A stretch of DNA of 18,131 nucleotides. Source: Chloroflexota bacterium. GTDB lineage: Bacteria > Chloroflexota > UBA11872. Shown in pieces: positions 1-7,448 of this stretch; positions within the stretch are counted from its first letter, which is position 1, and each line of letters opens with the position of its first letter. The position numbers and the translations under genes were made by a program. The DNA lies in NCBI GenBank assembly GCA_028875175.1, contig JAPPFO010000240.1, positions 2,404-20,534 on the forward strand. Direction: 5' to 3'. The notes beneath the pieces are model-generated. The model was not told the origin of the DNA and did no database searches. It worked only from the letters and a program-made list of their open reading frames with translations.

Positions 1-118
1 CGCAAGTGCCTAGATTCAACATATCACCGACGTGCCGCCGGCCGATTCCAGTCCGAGATAGCCGAACCCCCGTCGATGGATTGAGGCGATGGAGAGCCGG
101 GCGGTGGTCGCGCGGCGC
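1..118. other. Non-coding stretch downstream of the creatininase pair
   Basis: No convincing gene lies here. A minus-strand ATG at 22 opens a frame that runs off the left edge after seven codons, but no ribosome binding site precedes it, so it may or may not be the start of the next gene. I found no stem followed by a T-run that would count as an intrinsic terminator for the gene ending at 119. Confidence 0.4.
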
Positions 119-940
119 TCAGGACTTTCGAGTGACGTGCACCTGGCTGTGGGGGGGGCCGTTCCAGCGGGGGGAGTGGCGGAGGTGGTCGAGGATTTCG
201 GCGAGTTCGTCAATGGAGGATTCGATGAGGCGTTCGCCGGCTTCGCGGGTGCCCTTGCGGGCGTCGCCCAGGGCGCCGGACGGGGTGTGGGCGTTCATGG
301 CGTTGGGCCATTCCAACTCCAACGCTTCCAGCGGCTTCAGCATGGCCATGAAGGCTTCGTCCAGGGCGCCGGGTGCTAGCGCGTCCTCGCGGATGAGGTC
401 GGGGGCCAGGTAGTAGTCGTGGGAGCTTTCCATCTCGCAGGCGTGACCGCCGGGGATCTCGCCGGCGATGTCCTTGAGAACCGAATCATCGCCCAGGGTG
501 TAGTGGCCCACGCAGCCCAGGAAGTCGATGTCCAGCCGGAAGCCGATGTCCTGCACGGCGGCCGACATCAGCCACTGGTTGCCGCCGTGGCCGTTGACGA
601 TCAGGAAGCGGCGGAAGCCGTGGTGGCGCATGGAGACGATGATGTCCTCGAGCAGGTCGAGGAAGGTTTCGGGTCGCAGGGTCATGGTGCCGGGGAAGTT
701 CATGTGGTGGTCGGAGATGCCCCAGGGGATGGCGGGCAGGGCCAGCAGGCGCGGGGCCAGGCGTTCGGCGGCGCGCTCGCAGTAGGCGTGGGCGATCAGG
801 TGGTCCTGGCCCAGGCCCAGGTGCGGGCCGTGCTGCTCGGTGGAGCCGATGGGGATGAGCACGAGATCCACGGTCTCGGCGGCCTCGGCCACTTCGGGCC
901 AGGACATCTTGTGCAGGGCGTAGGTGGGCAGATTGCTCAT
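119..940 (-). CDS. Creatininase-family amidohydrolase (paralogue A)
   Basis: This 273-residue protein belongs to the creatininase/MftE family of metal-dependent amidohydrolases, cytosolic enzymes that hydrolyse or form cyclic amides and cleave small peptides. The metal-site signature is complete: IGSTEQHGPH at residues 31-40 (E35, H37), D46, NGHGGN at 116-121 (H118) and GHACE at 165-169 (E169). In characterised creatininase the equivalent Glu, His, Asp, His and Glu hold two metals. The ATG start overlaps the stop of the upstream paralogue (ATGA, 937-940), so translation is probably coupled. Length fits the family (about 240-280). The last 20 residues are polar and unlike the family core. The substrate cannot be told from sequence; creatinine itself is unlikely, because most relatives act on other amides. 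No mycofactocin genes are nearby, which argues against MftE proper. Confidence 0.88.
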   Translation of the reverse strand: MSNLPTYALHKMSWPEVAEAAETVDLVLIPIGSTEQHGPHLGLGQDHLIAHAYCERAAERLAPRLLALPAIPWGISDHHMNFPGTMTLRPETFLDLLEDIIVSMRHHGFRRFLIVNGHGGNQWLMSAAVQDIGFRLDIDFLGCVGHYTLGDDSVLKDIAGEIPGGHACEMESSHDYYLAPDLIREDALAPGALDEAFMAMLKPLEALELEWPNAMNAHTPSGALGDARKGTREAGERLIESSIDELAEILDHLRHSPRWNGPPHSQVHVTRKS

Positions 941-1770
941 GGGGTGTGCAGCGCGTAGCGCCAGCCGGGCATGCGGCCGCGGGCCAGAAGGTCGTCGGGC
1001 GAGTCGAGCAGGGTGGCGATGAGCTTGTCGGCGCGCTCCTCGATGACGCGGATCATGCGCCAGCCGTCCTCGGCAGTGGCCAGAGTGGCGTCGCCCACGG
1101 CGCCGTTGGCGGAGAAGTCGGAGAAGTCGTGGTTGCGGCGAATGGAGCGTCGCCAGAAGCGCTGGCGCAGGCGGCTGCCGCGCGGGCTGAGGTCGCCGGG
1201 GGCGAGGTCGTCGTACTTGACGCGGTCGGGGCGGAGCGCCATCAGCTCGGCGGTTTCCAGTTCGCAGGCGTGGCCGGAGGTGGGGGACTTGACGATCTCG
1301 TCCTCCAACTCCTCGTCCTCCAGGTTGTAGAGCGAGATGGCGGCCAGGAAGTCCAGCGGCAGGCGGGTGGGCAGGGTCTGCATGGCCAGGGTCATGACCG
1401 AGGCATTGCCGCTGTGCCAGTTGGTCAGCAGGAAGCGCGTGAACCCGTGGTGCAGCAGCGAGGCCAACTGGTCTTCCAGCACGTGCAGAAAGGTCTGGGG
1501 ACGCAGGGTGATCGAGCCGGGGAAGCCCATGTGATAGGTGGACATGCCGTAGGGCATGGTTGGGGCCACCAGCAGACGGGGGTGAAAGCGTTCGGCCAGG
1601 CGCAGGGTGAGGTCCTCGCAGATCACCAGGTCGGTGTCGAGCGAGGTGTTGGGTCCATGCTGCTCGATGGAACCGACGGGGATCATGACCAGTTCCACGC
1701 CGTCGCGGGCGCGGGCGACCTCGGGCGAGGTCATGTGGGTGAGGCGGAGCGGGGACGGCAGGTCGGCCAA
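937..1770 (-). CDS. Creatininase-family amidohydrolase (paralogue B, variant NWHSGN motif)
   Basis: This is a second creatininase-family protein, first gene of the minus-strand pair. I chose the TTG at 1770 as start. It gives 277 residues, places the metal ligands one residue from those of its neighbour (E36, H38, D47, H119, E170), and its first residues (LADLPSPLRLTHMTSPEVA) align with the neighbour's N-terminus. An ATG at 1836 is in frame and would add 22 unconserved residues. However, it overlaps the coaX start codon and lies upstream of the likely promoter at 1800-1805. The E-H-D motif and GHACE are intact, but the normally invariant NGHGGN reads NWHSGN (117-122): both flanking glycines are changed while the His remains. 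This suggests an altered active-site loop or a structural partner role. The final TGA overlaps the start of paralogue A. Substrate unknown. Confidence 0.82.
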   Translation of the reverse strand: MADLPSPLRLTHMTSPEVARARDGVELVMIPVGSIEQHGPNTSLDTDLVICEDLTLRLAERFHPRLLVAPTMPYGMSTYHMGFPGSITLRPQTFLHVLEDQLASLLHHGFTRFLLTNWHSGNASVMTLAMQTLPTRLPLDFLAAISLYNLEDEELEDEIVKSPTSGHACELETAELMALRPDRVKYDDLAPGDLSPRGSRLRQRFWRRSIRRNHDFSDFSANGAVGDATLATAEDGWRMIRVIEERADKLIATLLDSPDDLLARGRMPGWRYALHTP

Positions 1771-1799
1771 AGGGTGCGTGTCCGGGGCTGGTTCGGCGA

Positions 1800-1805
1800 T
1801 ATCAT
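1800..1805. promoter_or_regulatory. Shared divergent -10 region between creatininase pair and coaX
   Basis: The only A+T-rich patch in this gap reads TATCAT on the plus strand (1800-1805) and TATGAT on the minus strand within GATATCATAAGC, each five of six matches to TATAAT. Expected transcription starts are near 1812 for coaX (about 23 nt before its ATG) and near 1790 for the creatininase pair (about 20 nt before the TTG at 1770). No clear -35 hexamer is visible on either side. Inference from pattern only. Confidence 0.4.
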
Positions 1806-1834
1806 AAGCGGCGACGGCTGGGCGAGCAGATTTC

Positions 1835-2599
1835 ATGGTTCTGGTCGTCGATGTCGGCAATACCGACACCAAATTCGGCGTGTTTGACGGCGAGGAGTTG
1901 GGCGCGCGTTGGGCGGTGCACAGCGATCTCAATCGCAGCGCCGCGGAGCACGAGGCGTTGTTGCGCGCCATGCTGGCGCATCACCAGGTGACGGGGATCG
2001 AGGGCGCCGTTATCGGTTCGGTGGTGCCCGCCCTGACCGAGCGCATGGCCGCGGGGGTGCGGTCCGCGGCGGGGTGCGAGCCGCTGATCGCGCGCTCGCA
2101 GGACGTACGGGTGATCGACCTGGCGGTGGATCGGCCCGCGCAGGTGGGCATCGACCGGGTGGCCAACGCCCTGGCGGCCCGCGAGTTCTACCAGGCGCCC
2201 GCCATCGTGGTGGACCTGGGCAGCGTGACCACGTTCGACATCGTCAACGCCGCGGGCAGCCTGGCGGGGGTGATCATTACGCTGGGGATGCAGAACACGG
2301 CGCGGGCGCTGACGGCGGCGGGCGCGCAGTTGCCGTCAATCGACCTGGCGCGGCCGGCGCGGCTGGTGGGAACGGAAACCACGGGGTCCATGCAGTCCGG
2401 GGTGTACTGGGGGTATGTGCGGATGGTGCGCGGGTTGCTCGAGCAGTTGCAGTCCGAACTGGGGGGCGACTACCGGGCCATCGCGACCGGTGGGCAGGCG
2501 CCCGTGGTGGTGGAGGACGTGGGGCTATTCGAGATCGTGGACCTGGATCTGACGTTGCGCGGGCTGTGGCTGATCCAGCAGGCGGAGGCGGCGGCGTGA
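1835..2599 (+). CDS. coaX: Type III pantothenate kinase
   Basis: CoaX phosphorylates pantothenate with ATP to give 4'-phosphopantothenate, the first step of coenzyme A synthesis, and belongs to the ASKHA fold. The 254-residue length is typical. The phosphate-binding start VVDVGNTDTKFGVF (residues 4-17, D6) is followed by the pantothenate-side VGIDRVANAL (104-113) and VVDLGSVTTFD (125-135), a variant of the usual DxGTATTFD in which Thr-Ala is Ser-Val. Later come ETTGSMQSGVYWG (181-193) and IATGG (216-220). The usual Pro-Gly after the ATTFD region appears here as Leu-Gly (150-151). The ATG at 1835 is the only start available, as an in-frame TAA lies at 1805. The TGA overlaps the GTG of coaBC (GTGA), so the two CoA genes are very likely co-translated. 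Confidence 0.95.
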   Translation: MVLVVDVGNTDTKFGVFDGEELGARWAVHSDLNRSAAEHEALLRAMLAHHQVTGIEGAVIGSVVPALTERMAAGVRSAAGCEPLIARSQDVRVIDLAVDRPAQVGIDRVANALAAREFYQAPAIVVDLGSVTTFDIVNAAGSLAGVIITLGMQNTARALTAAGAQLPSIDLARPARLVGTETTGSMQSGVYWGYVRMVRGLLEQLQSELGGDYRAIATGGQAPVVVEDVGLFEIVDLDLTLRGLWLIQQAEAAA

Positions 2600-3792
2600 G
2601 CGTGCTGCAGGGCGCGCGGGTGGTGCTGTACGTCACCGGCGGCATTGCCGCGTACAAGGCCTCGGACCTGGCGAGCAAGCTGACGCAGGCGGGCACGGAA
2701 GTGGACGTGGTGCTGTCGCGGGCGGCTGAGGACTTCGTGGGACCGCTGACGTTCCAGGCGCTGACGCAGCGCACCGTCTACCGGGCCGACGACGCCATGA
2801 CGGCCGACAACGAGATTGCGCACGTACGGCTGGCCGCGGACGCGGACGTGCTGGTGATTGCGCCGGCGACGGCCAACGCCATTGCACGGCTGGCGCACGG
2901 GCAGGCCGACGACCTGGGGTCGGCCATCGCGCTGTCGACGCAGGCGCCCATTGTGGTCGCGCCGGCCATGGAGCCCGGGATGTACGCCAACCCGGCCACG
3001 CAGGAGAACCTGGAAACGCTGCGGCGCCGCGGCGTGCGAGTGATCGAGCCAGACACCGGCCGAATGGCCTCGGGCGCGCAGGGGCAAGGCCGATTGCCGG
3101 AGACGCCGGTGCTGCTGGACGTGATCCGCGCGACGCTGGGGCGTGACGGACCGCTGAAGAATCGGGTGCTGGTGGTCTCGGCCGGCGGTACGCGGGAGTA
3201 CATGGATCCGGTGCGCTTTATCGGGAACCCGGCGAGCGGCCGCCAGGGAGTTGAATTGGCGCGCGCGGCCATCGAGCGCGGGGCGACGACGCGGCTGGTG
3301 CTGGGATCAGGGACGGTGGAGCCGCCGGCGGGCGCGGAGACGACTCGCGTCGAGTCCGCCGAGGAGATGCTGGACGCGCTGCGCGAGGCGGTGCGCGGCT
3401 GCGACGCGTTGATCATGAATGCAGCGGTGGGGGACTACCGGCCGGCGGCAACCTCCGACGTGAAGCTGAAGCGCGGCGGCGAGCCGGCAGGCATCGACCT
3501 GATCGAAAACCCGGACCTGCTGCAGTCCCTGAAGGGCGATTTCCTGCGAATCGGATTCGCGGCGGAGACCAACGACCATCTGGAGAACGCCCGGAGCAAG
3601 CTGCTCGGCAAGGAGCTCGATGCCCTGGTCGTCAACGACGTGGCCGGGTCGGACACGGGTTTTGCCGCGGAGACCAACGCCGTCACGATCCTGCGGCCGG
3701 AGCACCCGGACCTTGAGGTCCCGCTGACCAGCAAGTCCGGCGTGGCGTCCGCCGTGCTGGACGTGGTGGTGGAAATGATCGGCGGACGCTGA
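2596..3792 (+). CDS. coaBC: Bifunctional phosphopantothenoylcysteine decarboxylase/synthase
   Basis: This protein (Dfp) joins 4'-phosphopantothenate to cysteine and decarboxylates the product to 4'-phosphopantetheine. With the GTG start that overlaps coaX it has 398 residues, the family's usual length. The N-terminal CoaC flavoprotein half shows GGIAAYK (15-21), the catalytic-type His in AHVRLAADADVLVIAPATAN (H76) and PATQENL. The CoaB half shows SAGGTREYMDPVRFIGNPAS (195-214), NAAVGDYRP (275-283) and K290 in VKLKR. Two CoaC positions differ from E. coli: the PAMN Asn is Glu (E126, PAMEPGMY), and the flap Cys of the ACG motif is Ser (S159, MASG). I recall similar changes in some Chloroflexota and Actinobacteria, so this may be a lineage variant rather than decay. 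The rest of the flap (GQGRLPE) is intact. Confidence 0.95.
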   Translation: MSVLQGARVVLYVTGGIAAYKASDLASKLTQAGTEVDVVLSRAAEDFVGPLTFQALTQRTVYRADDAMTADNEIAHVRLAADADVLVIAPATANAIARLAHGQADDLGSAIALSTQAPIVVAPAMEPGMYANPATQENLETLRRRGVRVIEPDTGRMASGAQGQGRLPETPVLLDVIRATLGRDGPLKNRVLVVSAGGTREYMDPVRFIGNPASGRQGVELARAAIERGATTRLVLGSGTVEPPAGAETTRVESAEEMLDALREAVRGCDALIMNAAVGDYRPAATSDVKLKRGGEPAGIDLIENPDLLQSLKGDFLRIGFAAETNDHLENARSKLLGKELDALVVNDVAGSDTGFAAETNAVTILRPEHPDLEVPLTSKSGVASAVLDVVVEMIGGR

Positions 3793-3848
3793 CAACTGCG
3801 GCGGAGACGCGGCTGACGGGCTGGCCGGCGGACCGGACGGCGGGGTCC

Positions 3849-4877
3849 ATGGCCTTTCACGCGCTGCAGGCGGCGCTGGCGGCCATGGGAATTGAGCGGT
3901 CGCTCGACTCGCTGGTCACACGCTCGGGCGAGGCGTTTTGGGTGCCGTGGAGCGAGACTGCCGACGCCGAGACGATGCGGTACACCCGAATGATGTCCAC
4001 GCTGTTTCGCGCCACCGACCTGGCCAAAGTCCGGATTGAGATCGGGGGCGAGGACGACGCCGGCAGCGCCATAGCCGCGCTGCGGCAACACACGTCCGCC
4101 GGCCGGCTGGTCATCGCGCCTGTCTTCAGCAAGGGGCGGTTTGGGGTGATTCAGTCCGTCGATGCCAACGGCGTGGCCCGCGCCGTCGGCCCCGACCAGT
4201 TGGAACCTGGATCCATCGACCTCAGTGGCGGCTGGAGCGGCGCGCTTCCCGCTTACCCACCGCGCAAGTGGATCTATGGCGCGATTCGGCGGGACCGTCC
4301 GATTAAACCGGCTGGGATTCCGGTGCCCGACCTCGCGGGAATCCTGTTCGTGCCCCTGGGAGACGACATCGAAATCAGAGGTGTTTGCTTTGGGATCGAG
4401 GCGGTGCGAGGGGCAACGGAGGCCGTCCGCGCCGGGGCGCCGTTGCGCGACCACGCGGCGCTGGAGCGGCTGCTGGTGACCTTTGAGCAGGCGGAGTTTG
4501 GGTTCGGATGCGCCGAGCGCTGGCTGGCGTCAAAGGAGGCCGCCCACCTGTGGGATGCCGCCGAGCTGGCGCGACTGGCGCGGAGCCTGCGGGCGGCGTC
4601 GGGCGAACTGGCGGAGCGGCTGTGGGACTCCGCGGGTACGGACTCGGCGCTTGCCTTGGGACGAGCCGTGAAGGGGAGAAAGTCGGCGGTGTTCGAATTG
4701 CCGGCCGACCTGGACCGCGAGCCGCCGGGACGCGTAGTGGAGCTGTTACGGGGCCGCGCCGTGATCGTGGACACGCGCAGCCGCCGCGCGGCGCTTTCCC
4801 GGCTGGCCGACGTGGTGGAGCGCGCGGCCCTGGCGTTTGCGCGGGAGGTGGATAGCGTGGGGGCGCTCTCCCGGTAG
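3849..4877 (+). CDS. Unrecognised cytosolic protein; distant BtrH/C39-like resemblance possible
   Basis: I do not recognise this 342-residue protein with confidence. It has no signal peptide and no membrane segment. The first third carries MAFHALQAALAAMG followed by SGEAFWVPWSE. That arrangement is reminiscent of BtrH-N/C39-peptidase-like domains, where a Cys usually precedes the FHALQ-type helix; no Cys is present here. The middle (residues 70-130) looks alpha/beta with several glycines, and the C-terminal 140 residues are Ala/Leu/Arg-rich helices. The ATG at 3849 is the first ATG, but the frame stays open upstream right back into coaBC and encodes LTGWPADRTAGS just before it. That stretch looks like protein sequence, yet only CTG (3813) offers a start there. 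It follows coaBC by 56 bp and may be transcribed with it. Function unknown. Confidence 0.7.
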   Translation: MAFHALQAALAAMGIERSLDSLVTRSGEAFWVPWSETADAETMRYTRMMSTLFRATDLAKVRIEIGGEDDAGSAIAALRQHTSAGRLVIAPVFSKGRFGVIQSVDANGVARAVGPDQLEPGSIDLSGGWSGALPAYPPRKWIYGAIRRDRPIKPAGIPVPDLAGILFVPLGDDIEIRGVCFGIEAVRGATEAVRAGAPLRDHAALERLLVTFEQAEFGFGCAERWLASKEAAHLWDAAELARLARSLRAASGELAERLWDSAGTDSALALGRAVKGRKSAVFELPADLDREPPGRVVELLRGRAVIVDTRSRRAALSRLADVVERAALAFAREVDSVGALSR

Positions 4878-4921
4878 GCCGCGGCCGGCGGATGTTGGCT
4901 CGGACGACTCGAAGGCCTGAC

Positions 4922-6139
4922 CTAGGGGCCGGGTGTGCCGACGGGCGGCGACAGCGGCTCGGGCTCTGGCTGTTCGGGCCGAGAGCGCACGAGCGGCAAC
5001 CCAATCAGGGTGGAGACGACGAACGAAGCGGCCACGGCGATGCCCACGACGCCGAAGCCCTGGACGTCCAACAGCAGCGTGATCAGCGGGGCCACCGCCA
5101 GTGCGGCCAGATCAACGCTGAGGTGCATGATCCCGATACTGCGGCCAACGGTGGTGCGCGGCATGCGCTCGGCGATCATCACGGCCGGCAGGGGCGTCAC
5201 TAGCCCGCTGGGCGCGAAGAGCACCGCCACCAGGATGTACCAGGCCAGTCCGGCGGGGAACACCAGTAGCAAGGCAGCCGCCACACTGAGACCGCCCGTC
5301 GCAATCAGGGCGCGTCGATGGCCAAGGCGATCCATCACCGGTCCGGTCTTGTAGGTAACCAGCGTGCGCAAGGCGTTGGCCAACGTGAGCACGAGTCCGA
5401 CGCGGGCCGGGTCGAAGTCGAGACCCACGCTGCCGTAGAGGGGCAACAAGATCTGCTTAATGGCGAACGTTCCGGCCCCAAGGACTAGAACGGAGAAGCC
5501 CACCACCGGCAGCAGGGAGGGGCTCAATCCAAGCCGAGCGAGCCTTGGGATAGGCGCGCTGCTTGATTCCTGGGTTGGCTGGGGCGCTCGCACCAACAGC
5601 AATGGCAGAAGCGTGGCGATGCCGCCAACCAGAGCGCCCAGGGCAAAGGCGGCCCGCCAGCCAAACGCGCTGGCAGCCACGCCGGAGAGCATGGGCGCGA
5701 GGAGGGCACCCATCTGAACAGCGGCCAAGATCCGACCGGCGGTGTGGCTACGGTCGCTCCCCTCACTTGAACGCACGGTATGGGCGAGTCCGGTGGTGTA
5801 GACGAGGGCCGTGCCCAGCCCGGTTACCAGCACACCCGCCAGCAGCACGCGATAGTCCAAGGCGAGCGCACTGATCGCACAGCCGACGGCGGTGCAGAGC
5901 GTGCCGGCGGCCAGTGGCGTGCGCGGCGGCAGCCGGTCGGCCAGGAAGCCGGCGGGCACGATGGCCACGGCGCGAGCCACGGCTTGCATGGACAGCAGCA
6001 AGCCCAGCACCGGCAGTGAAACGTCGAATTCGGCTTGCAGTTCGCCCAGGATCGGTCCAATCAAGTTGACGTTGAACGCCATGACGGTGAGCAGGACGAA
6101 AATTGCGCCAAGGCTGGACGATGCAGGCTGGCGAATCAT
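4922..6139 (-). CDS. Major facilitator superfamily transporter
   Basis: This 405-residue integral membrane protein has about twelve hydrophobic spans in two halves of six, as expected of an MFS transporter. The motif-A loop between spans 2 and 3 is GFLADRLPPRTPL (64-76), and its counterpart in the second half is MDRLGHRRAL (269-278). The central loop (about 184-205) is short and polar, and the C-terminal tail (PEQPEPEPLSPPVGTPGP) is Pro/Glu-rich and cytosolic. The substrate is not readable; drug or metabolite efflux is the usual role of such proteins. I chose the ATG at 6139, which starts right before the first span. A GTG at 6232 would add 31 residues of unconserved, basic sequence. It converges on the unrecognised gene ending at 4877 with a 44-bp gap and no obvious terminator. 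Confidence 0.9.
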   Translation of the reverse strand: MIRQPASSSLGAIFVLLTVMAFNVNLIGPILGELQAEFDVSLPVLGLLLSMQAVARAVAIVPAGFLADRLPPRTPLAAGTLCTAVGCAISALALDYRVLLAGVLVTGLGTALVYTTGLAHTVRSSEGSDRSHTAGRILAAVQMGALLAPMLSGVAASAFGWRAAFALGALVGGIATLLPLLLVRAPQPTQESSSAPIPRLARLGLSPSLLPVVGFSVLVLGAGTFAIKQILLPLYGSVGLDFDPARVGLVLTLANALRTLVTYKTGPVMDRLGHRRALIATGGLSVAAALLLVFPAGLAWYILVAVLFAPSGLVTPLPAVMIAERMPRTTVGRSIGIMHLSVDLAALAVAPLITLLLDVQGFGVVGIAVAASFVVSTLIGLPLVRSRPEQPEPEPLSPPVGTPGP

Positions 6140-6303
6140 GGAGCCAGTTGGGAAAGCTAGCCGTCTACGTAGTTGGGGCGGATGGTAGCCTCGCTCATGC
6201 CTGACGCGGGCCGCTGGCTGAACGCCCGACACATGGGGGCAGACCTTGGCGGCGGGTCATTCGCGCCCGCGCGTGGCGCCCAGCCGGCGGGAGTCCAGCG
6301 GCC

Positions 6304-6504
6304 GTGAGTCGCCAGAAGCCAGTCATCGAGCCGATCTCACCCGATCCGGCGTCGCTGCAACGGCAGGAGGCGCCGCGAACGCCGCAGTCGTCCGCCCCAG
6401 GCGGGAGCGGCATGTGGCTGCTGGTGGCCATCGTATTCGGGATTGCCATTGGCGCCGCCGTCGGCGCGGGCGCCGGGCTCTACGTGTTTGGCTGGGTGGG
6501 TTAG
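6304..6504 (+). CDS. Small single-span membrane protein
   Basis: This 66-residue protein has a polar, Pro/Ser-rich N-terminal 36 residues, then one strongly hydrophobic Gly/Ala-rich helix (MWLLVAIVFGIAIGAAVGAG, 37-56) and a short tail ending GLYVFGWVG. The GTG at 6304 is the only start in this frame after a long open but unlikely upstream stretch. A GGGAG lies 11-12 nt ahead, rather far. The small-xxx-small pattern (GIAIGAAVGAGAG) suggests helix packing or oligomerisation. Its stop overlaps that of the oxidoreductase on the other strand. No family is recognised; it could be a small subunit or a membrane anchor. Confidence 0.6.
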   Translation: MSRQKPVIEPISPDPASLQRQEAPRTPQSSAPGGSGMWLLVAIVFGIAIGAAVGAGAGLYVFGWVG

Positions 6505-7373
6505 AGCGCGGGCATCTCGCTCAGGGGCACGCGGCGGGAGTCCGAGGTCGCCGAGCGTTCGGCCGCCGCCACCACGCGAATCACGTCCACCATTTCTTGG
6601 TTGCTAATCGGCGGCTCGCCGGTGTTCAGCATGGCGAGGAACTGCCTGATGACCTCCAGGTACATGCGCGGGAAGCCGTCGATCGTGTCGGCCAAGTGCA
6701 TGTCGGCGTGGGTCCAGCCCGTCTCGCCGAGGGCCACGCAGATCATGCCTGTCCAGGCCTCGCGGGCCTGGTTGGCGATGCCCAGCCGGCCGTCGGGCCA
6801 GCGGATGGTGACCACGTCGGCCAACTCGCCGCGGATCGACGTGACGTCCTCGGCGCCGACGCCGAATATCGCGTGCATCACGTCCACGGCGTGGACGCCG
6901 TAGAGCTGCCAGATCTGGGGCAGGGTGAACATGATCGAGCGCGTGCGGCCCAGGTCGGGCAGGCGCTCGATCAGCCGGCGCACGGCGCGGTCGTAGCGCA
7001 CGGCTGAGGCGGACAGCAGCGGCACGCCGGCCGTGGCGGCCGCTTGAACCAGCGCAATGGCCTCTTGCGGGTCGTCGCAGAGCGGCTTGTCCACGAACAG
7101 GGGGAGGCCGCGATCCACCGCCTGCATGGCCGGCGCGAAGTGGTCGGGGCCCCAACGGTTGAGCACCAATACGGCGTCCACGTCTTGCATGGCCTGCTCG
7201 GGTGCGTCGACGACTTCGTCGATGCCGGTTTCCAGCGCCTTGGCGCGGGCCTGCTCGGGGTTGGCGCCCCAGAGCCGGGTGACGCGCAGGCCCGGGCCAG
7301 CCAGCCCACGGTTGATGATGCCGGCGAAGTTCTCGGTATGCGTGCTATCGGCGCCGATAATCGCGAGGTTCAT
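6501..7373 (-). CDS. Gfo/Idh/MocA-family NAD(P)-dependent oxidoreductase
   Basis: This 290-residue protein resembles the Gfo/Idh/MocA family, cytosolic dehydrogenases acting on sugars, inositols and related polyols. The Rossmann start is MNLAIIGADSTH, in which the usual GxGxxG is replaced by GADSTH, a form I associate with a subgroup of this family. VLVLNRWGPDHFAPAM (68-83) and the EKP-type motif VDKPL (94-98) follow. The C-terminal alpha/beta domain contains GVHAVDVMHAIFG (159-171), where a His-x-x-Asp pair often takes part in catalysis. It is shorter than the usual 330-380 residues. The ATG at 7373 is preceded by GGGAG seven nt upstream, which settles the start although the frame is open much further. 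The gene is divergent from recJ. Substrate unknown. Confidence 0.88.
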   Translation of the reverse strand: MNLAIIGADSTHTENFAGIINRGLAGPGLRVTRLWGANPEQARAKALETGIDEVVDAPEQAMQDVDAVLVLNRWGPDHFAPAMQAVDRGLPLFVDKPLCDDPQEAIALVQAAATAGVPLLSASAVRYDRAVRRLIERLPDLGRTRSIMFTLPQIWQLYGVHAVDVMHAIFGVGAEDVTSIRGELADVVTIRWPDGRLGIANQAREAWTGMICVALGETGWTHADMHLADTIDGFPRMYLEVIRQFLAMLNTGEPPISNQEMVDVIRVVAAAERSATSDSRRVPLSEMPAL

Positions 7374-7386
7374 GCCGCGGCTCCCA

Positions 7387-7406
7387 GCGTGGGCCCAGAC
7401 CCACGC
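7387..7406. promoter_or_regulatory. Perfect 7-bp inverted repeat in the oxidoreductase/recJ gap
   Basis: GCGTGGG and CCCACGC flank a six-base centre CCCAGA with no mismatch. The element sits between the minus-strand -10-like TACCCT (7407-7412) and the oxidoreductase ribosome binding site (7381-7385). It could be a repressor operator at the transcription start or a 5'-leader hairpin next to the ribosome binding site. It is too far from any T-run to be a terminator. Confidence 0.35.
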
Positions 7407-7412
7407 AGGGTA
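7407..7412 (-). promoter_or_regulatory. Candidate -10 of the oxidoreductase gene
   Basis: TACCCT on the minus strand lies about 34 nt upstream of the ATG at 7373, directly ahead of the 7-bp inverted repeat. It shares the TAnnCT form seen ahead of other genes in this window (7437, 13099, 15195, 17643). No -35 element is clear. Confidence 0.25.
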
Positions 7413-7436
7413 TCGCGCCGCAGGCGGGCGACTGGT

Positions 7437-7442
7437 TAGGCT
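7437..7442 (+). promoter_or_regulatory. Candidate -10 of recJ, implying a leaderless start
   Basis: TAGGCT ends six nt before the recJ GTG at 7449, so a transcript begun at the usual distance would start at or next to the initiation codon. No ribosome binding site separates them, which fits a leaderless mRNA. The support is pattern only. Confidence 0.25.
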
Positions 7443-7448
7443 GGCGGC

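Noticed and set aside
1771..1836. ATG at 1836 as start of paralogue B, overlapping the coaX ATG in CATG
   Set aside because: The added 22 residues do not align with paralogue A, the promoter-like patch lies inside, and no ribosome binding site is present. It remains possible.
946..1887. Plus-strand open frame of 313 codons opposite creatininase paralogue B
   Set aside because: It is a Gly/Val/His-rich composition artefact lying antisense to conserved metal-site motifs.
1909..2595. Upstream extension of the coaBC frame
   Set aside because: It overlaps coaX in another frame and reads as low-complexity Gly/Arg sequence; the GTG at 2596 gives the family's normal length.
4877..4886. Palindrome GGCCGCGGCC between convergent genes as a terminator
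   Set aside because: It has no loop or T-run and is common by chance in G+C-rich DNA.
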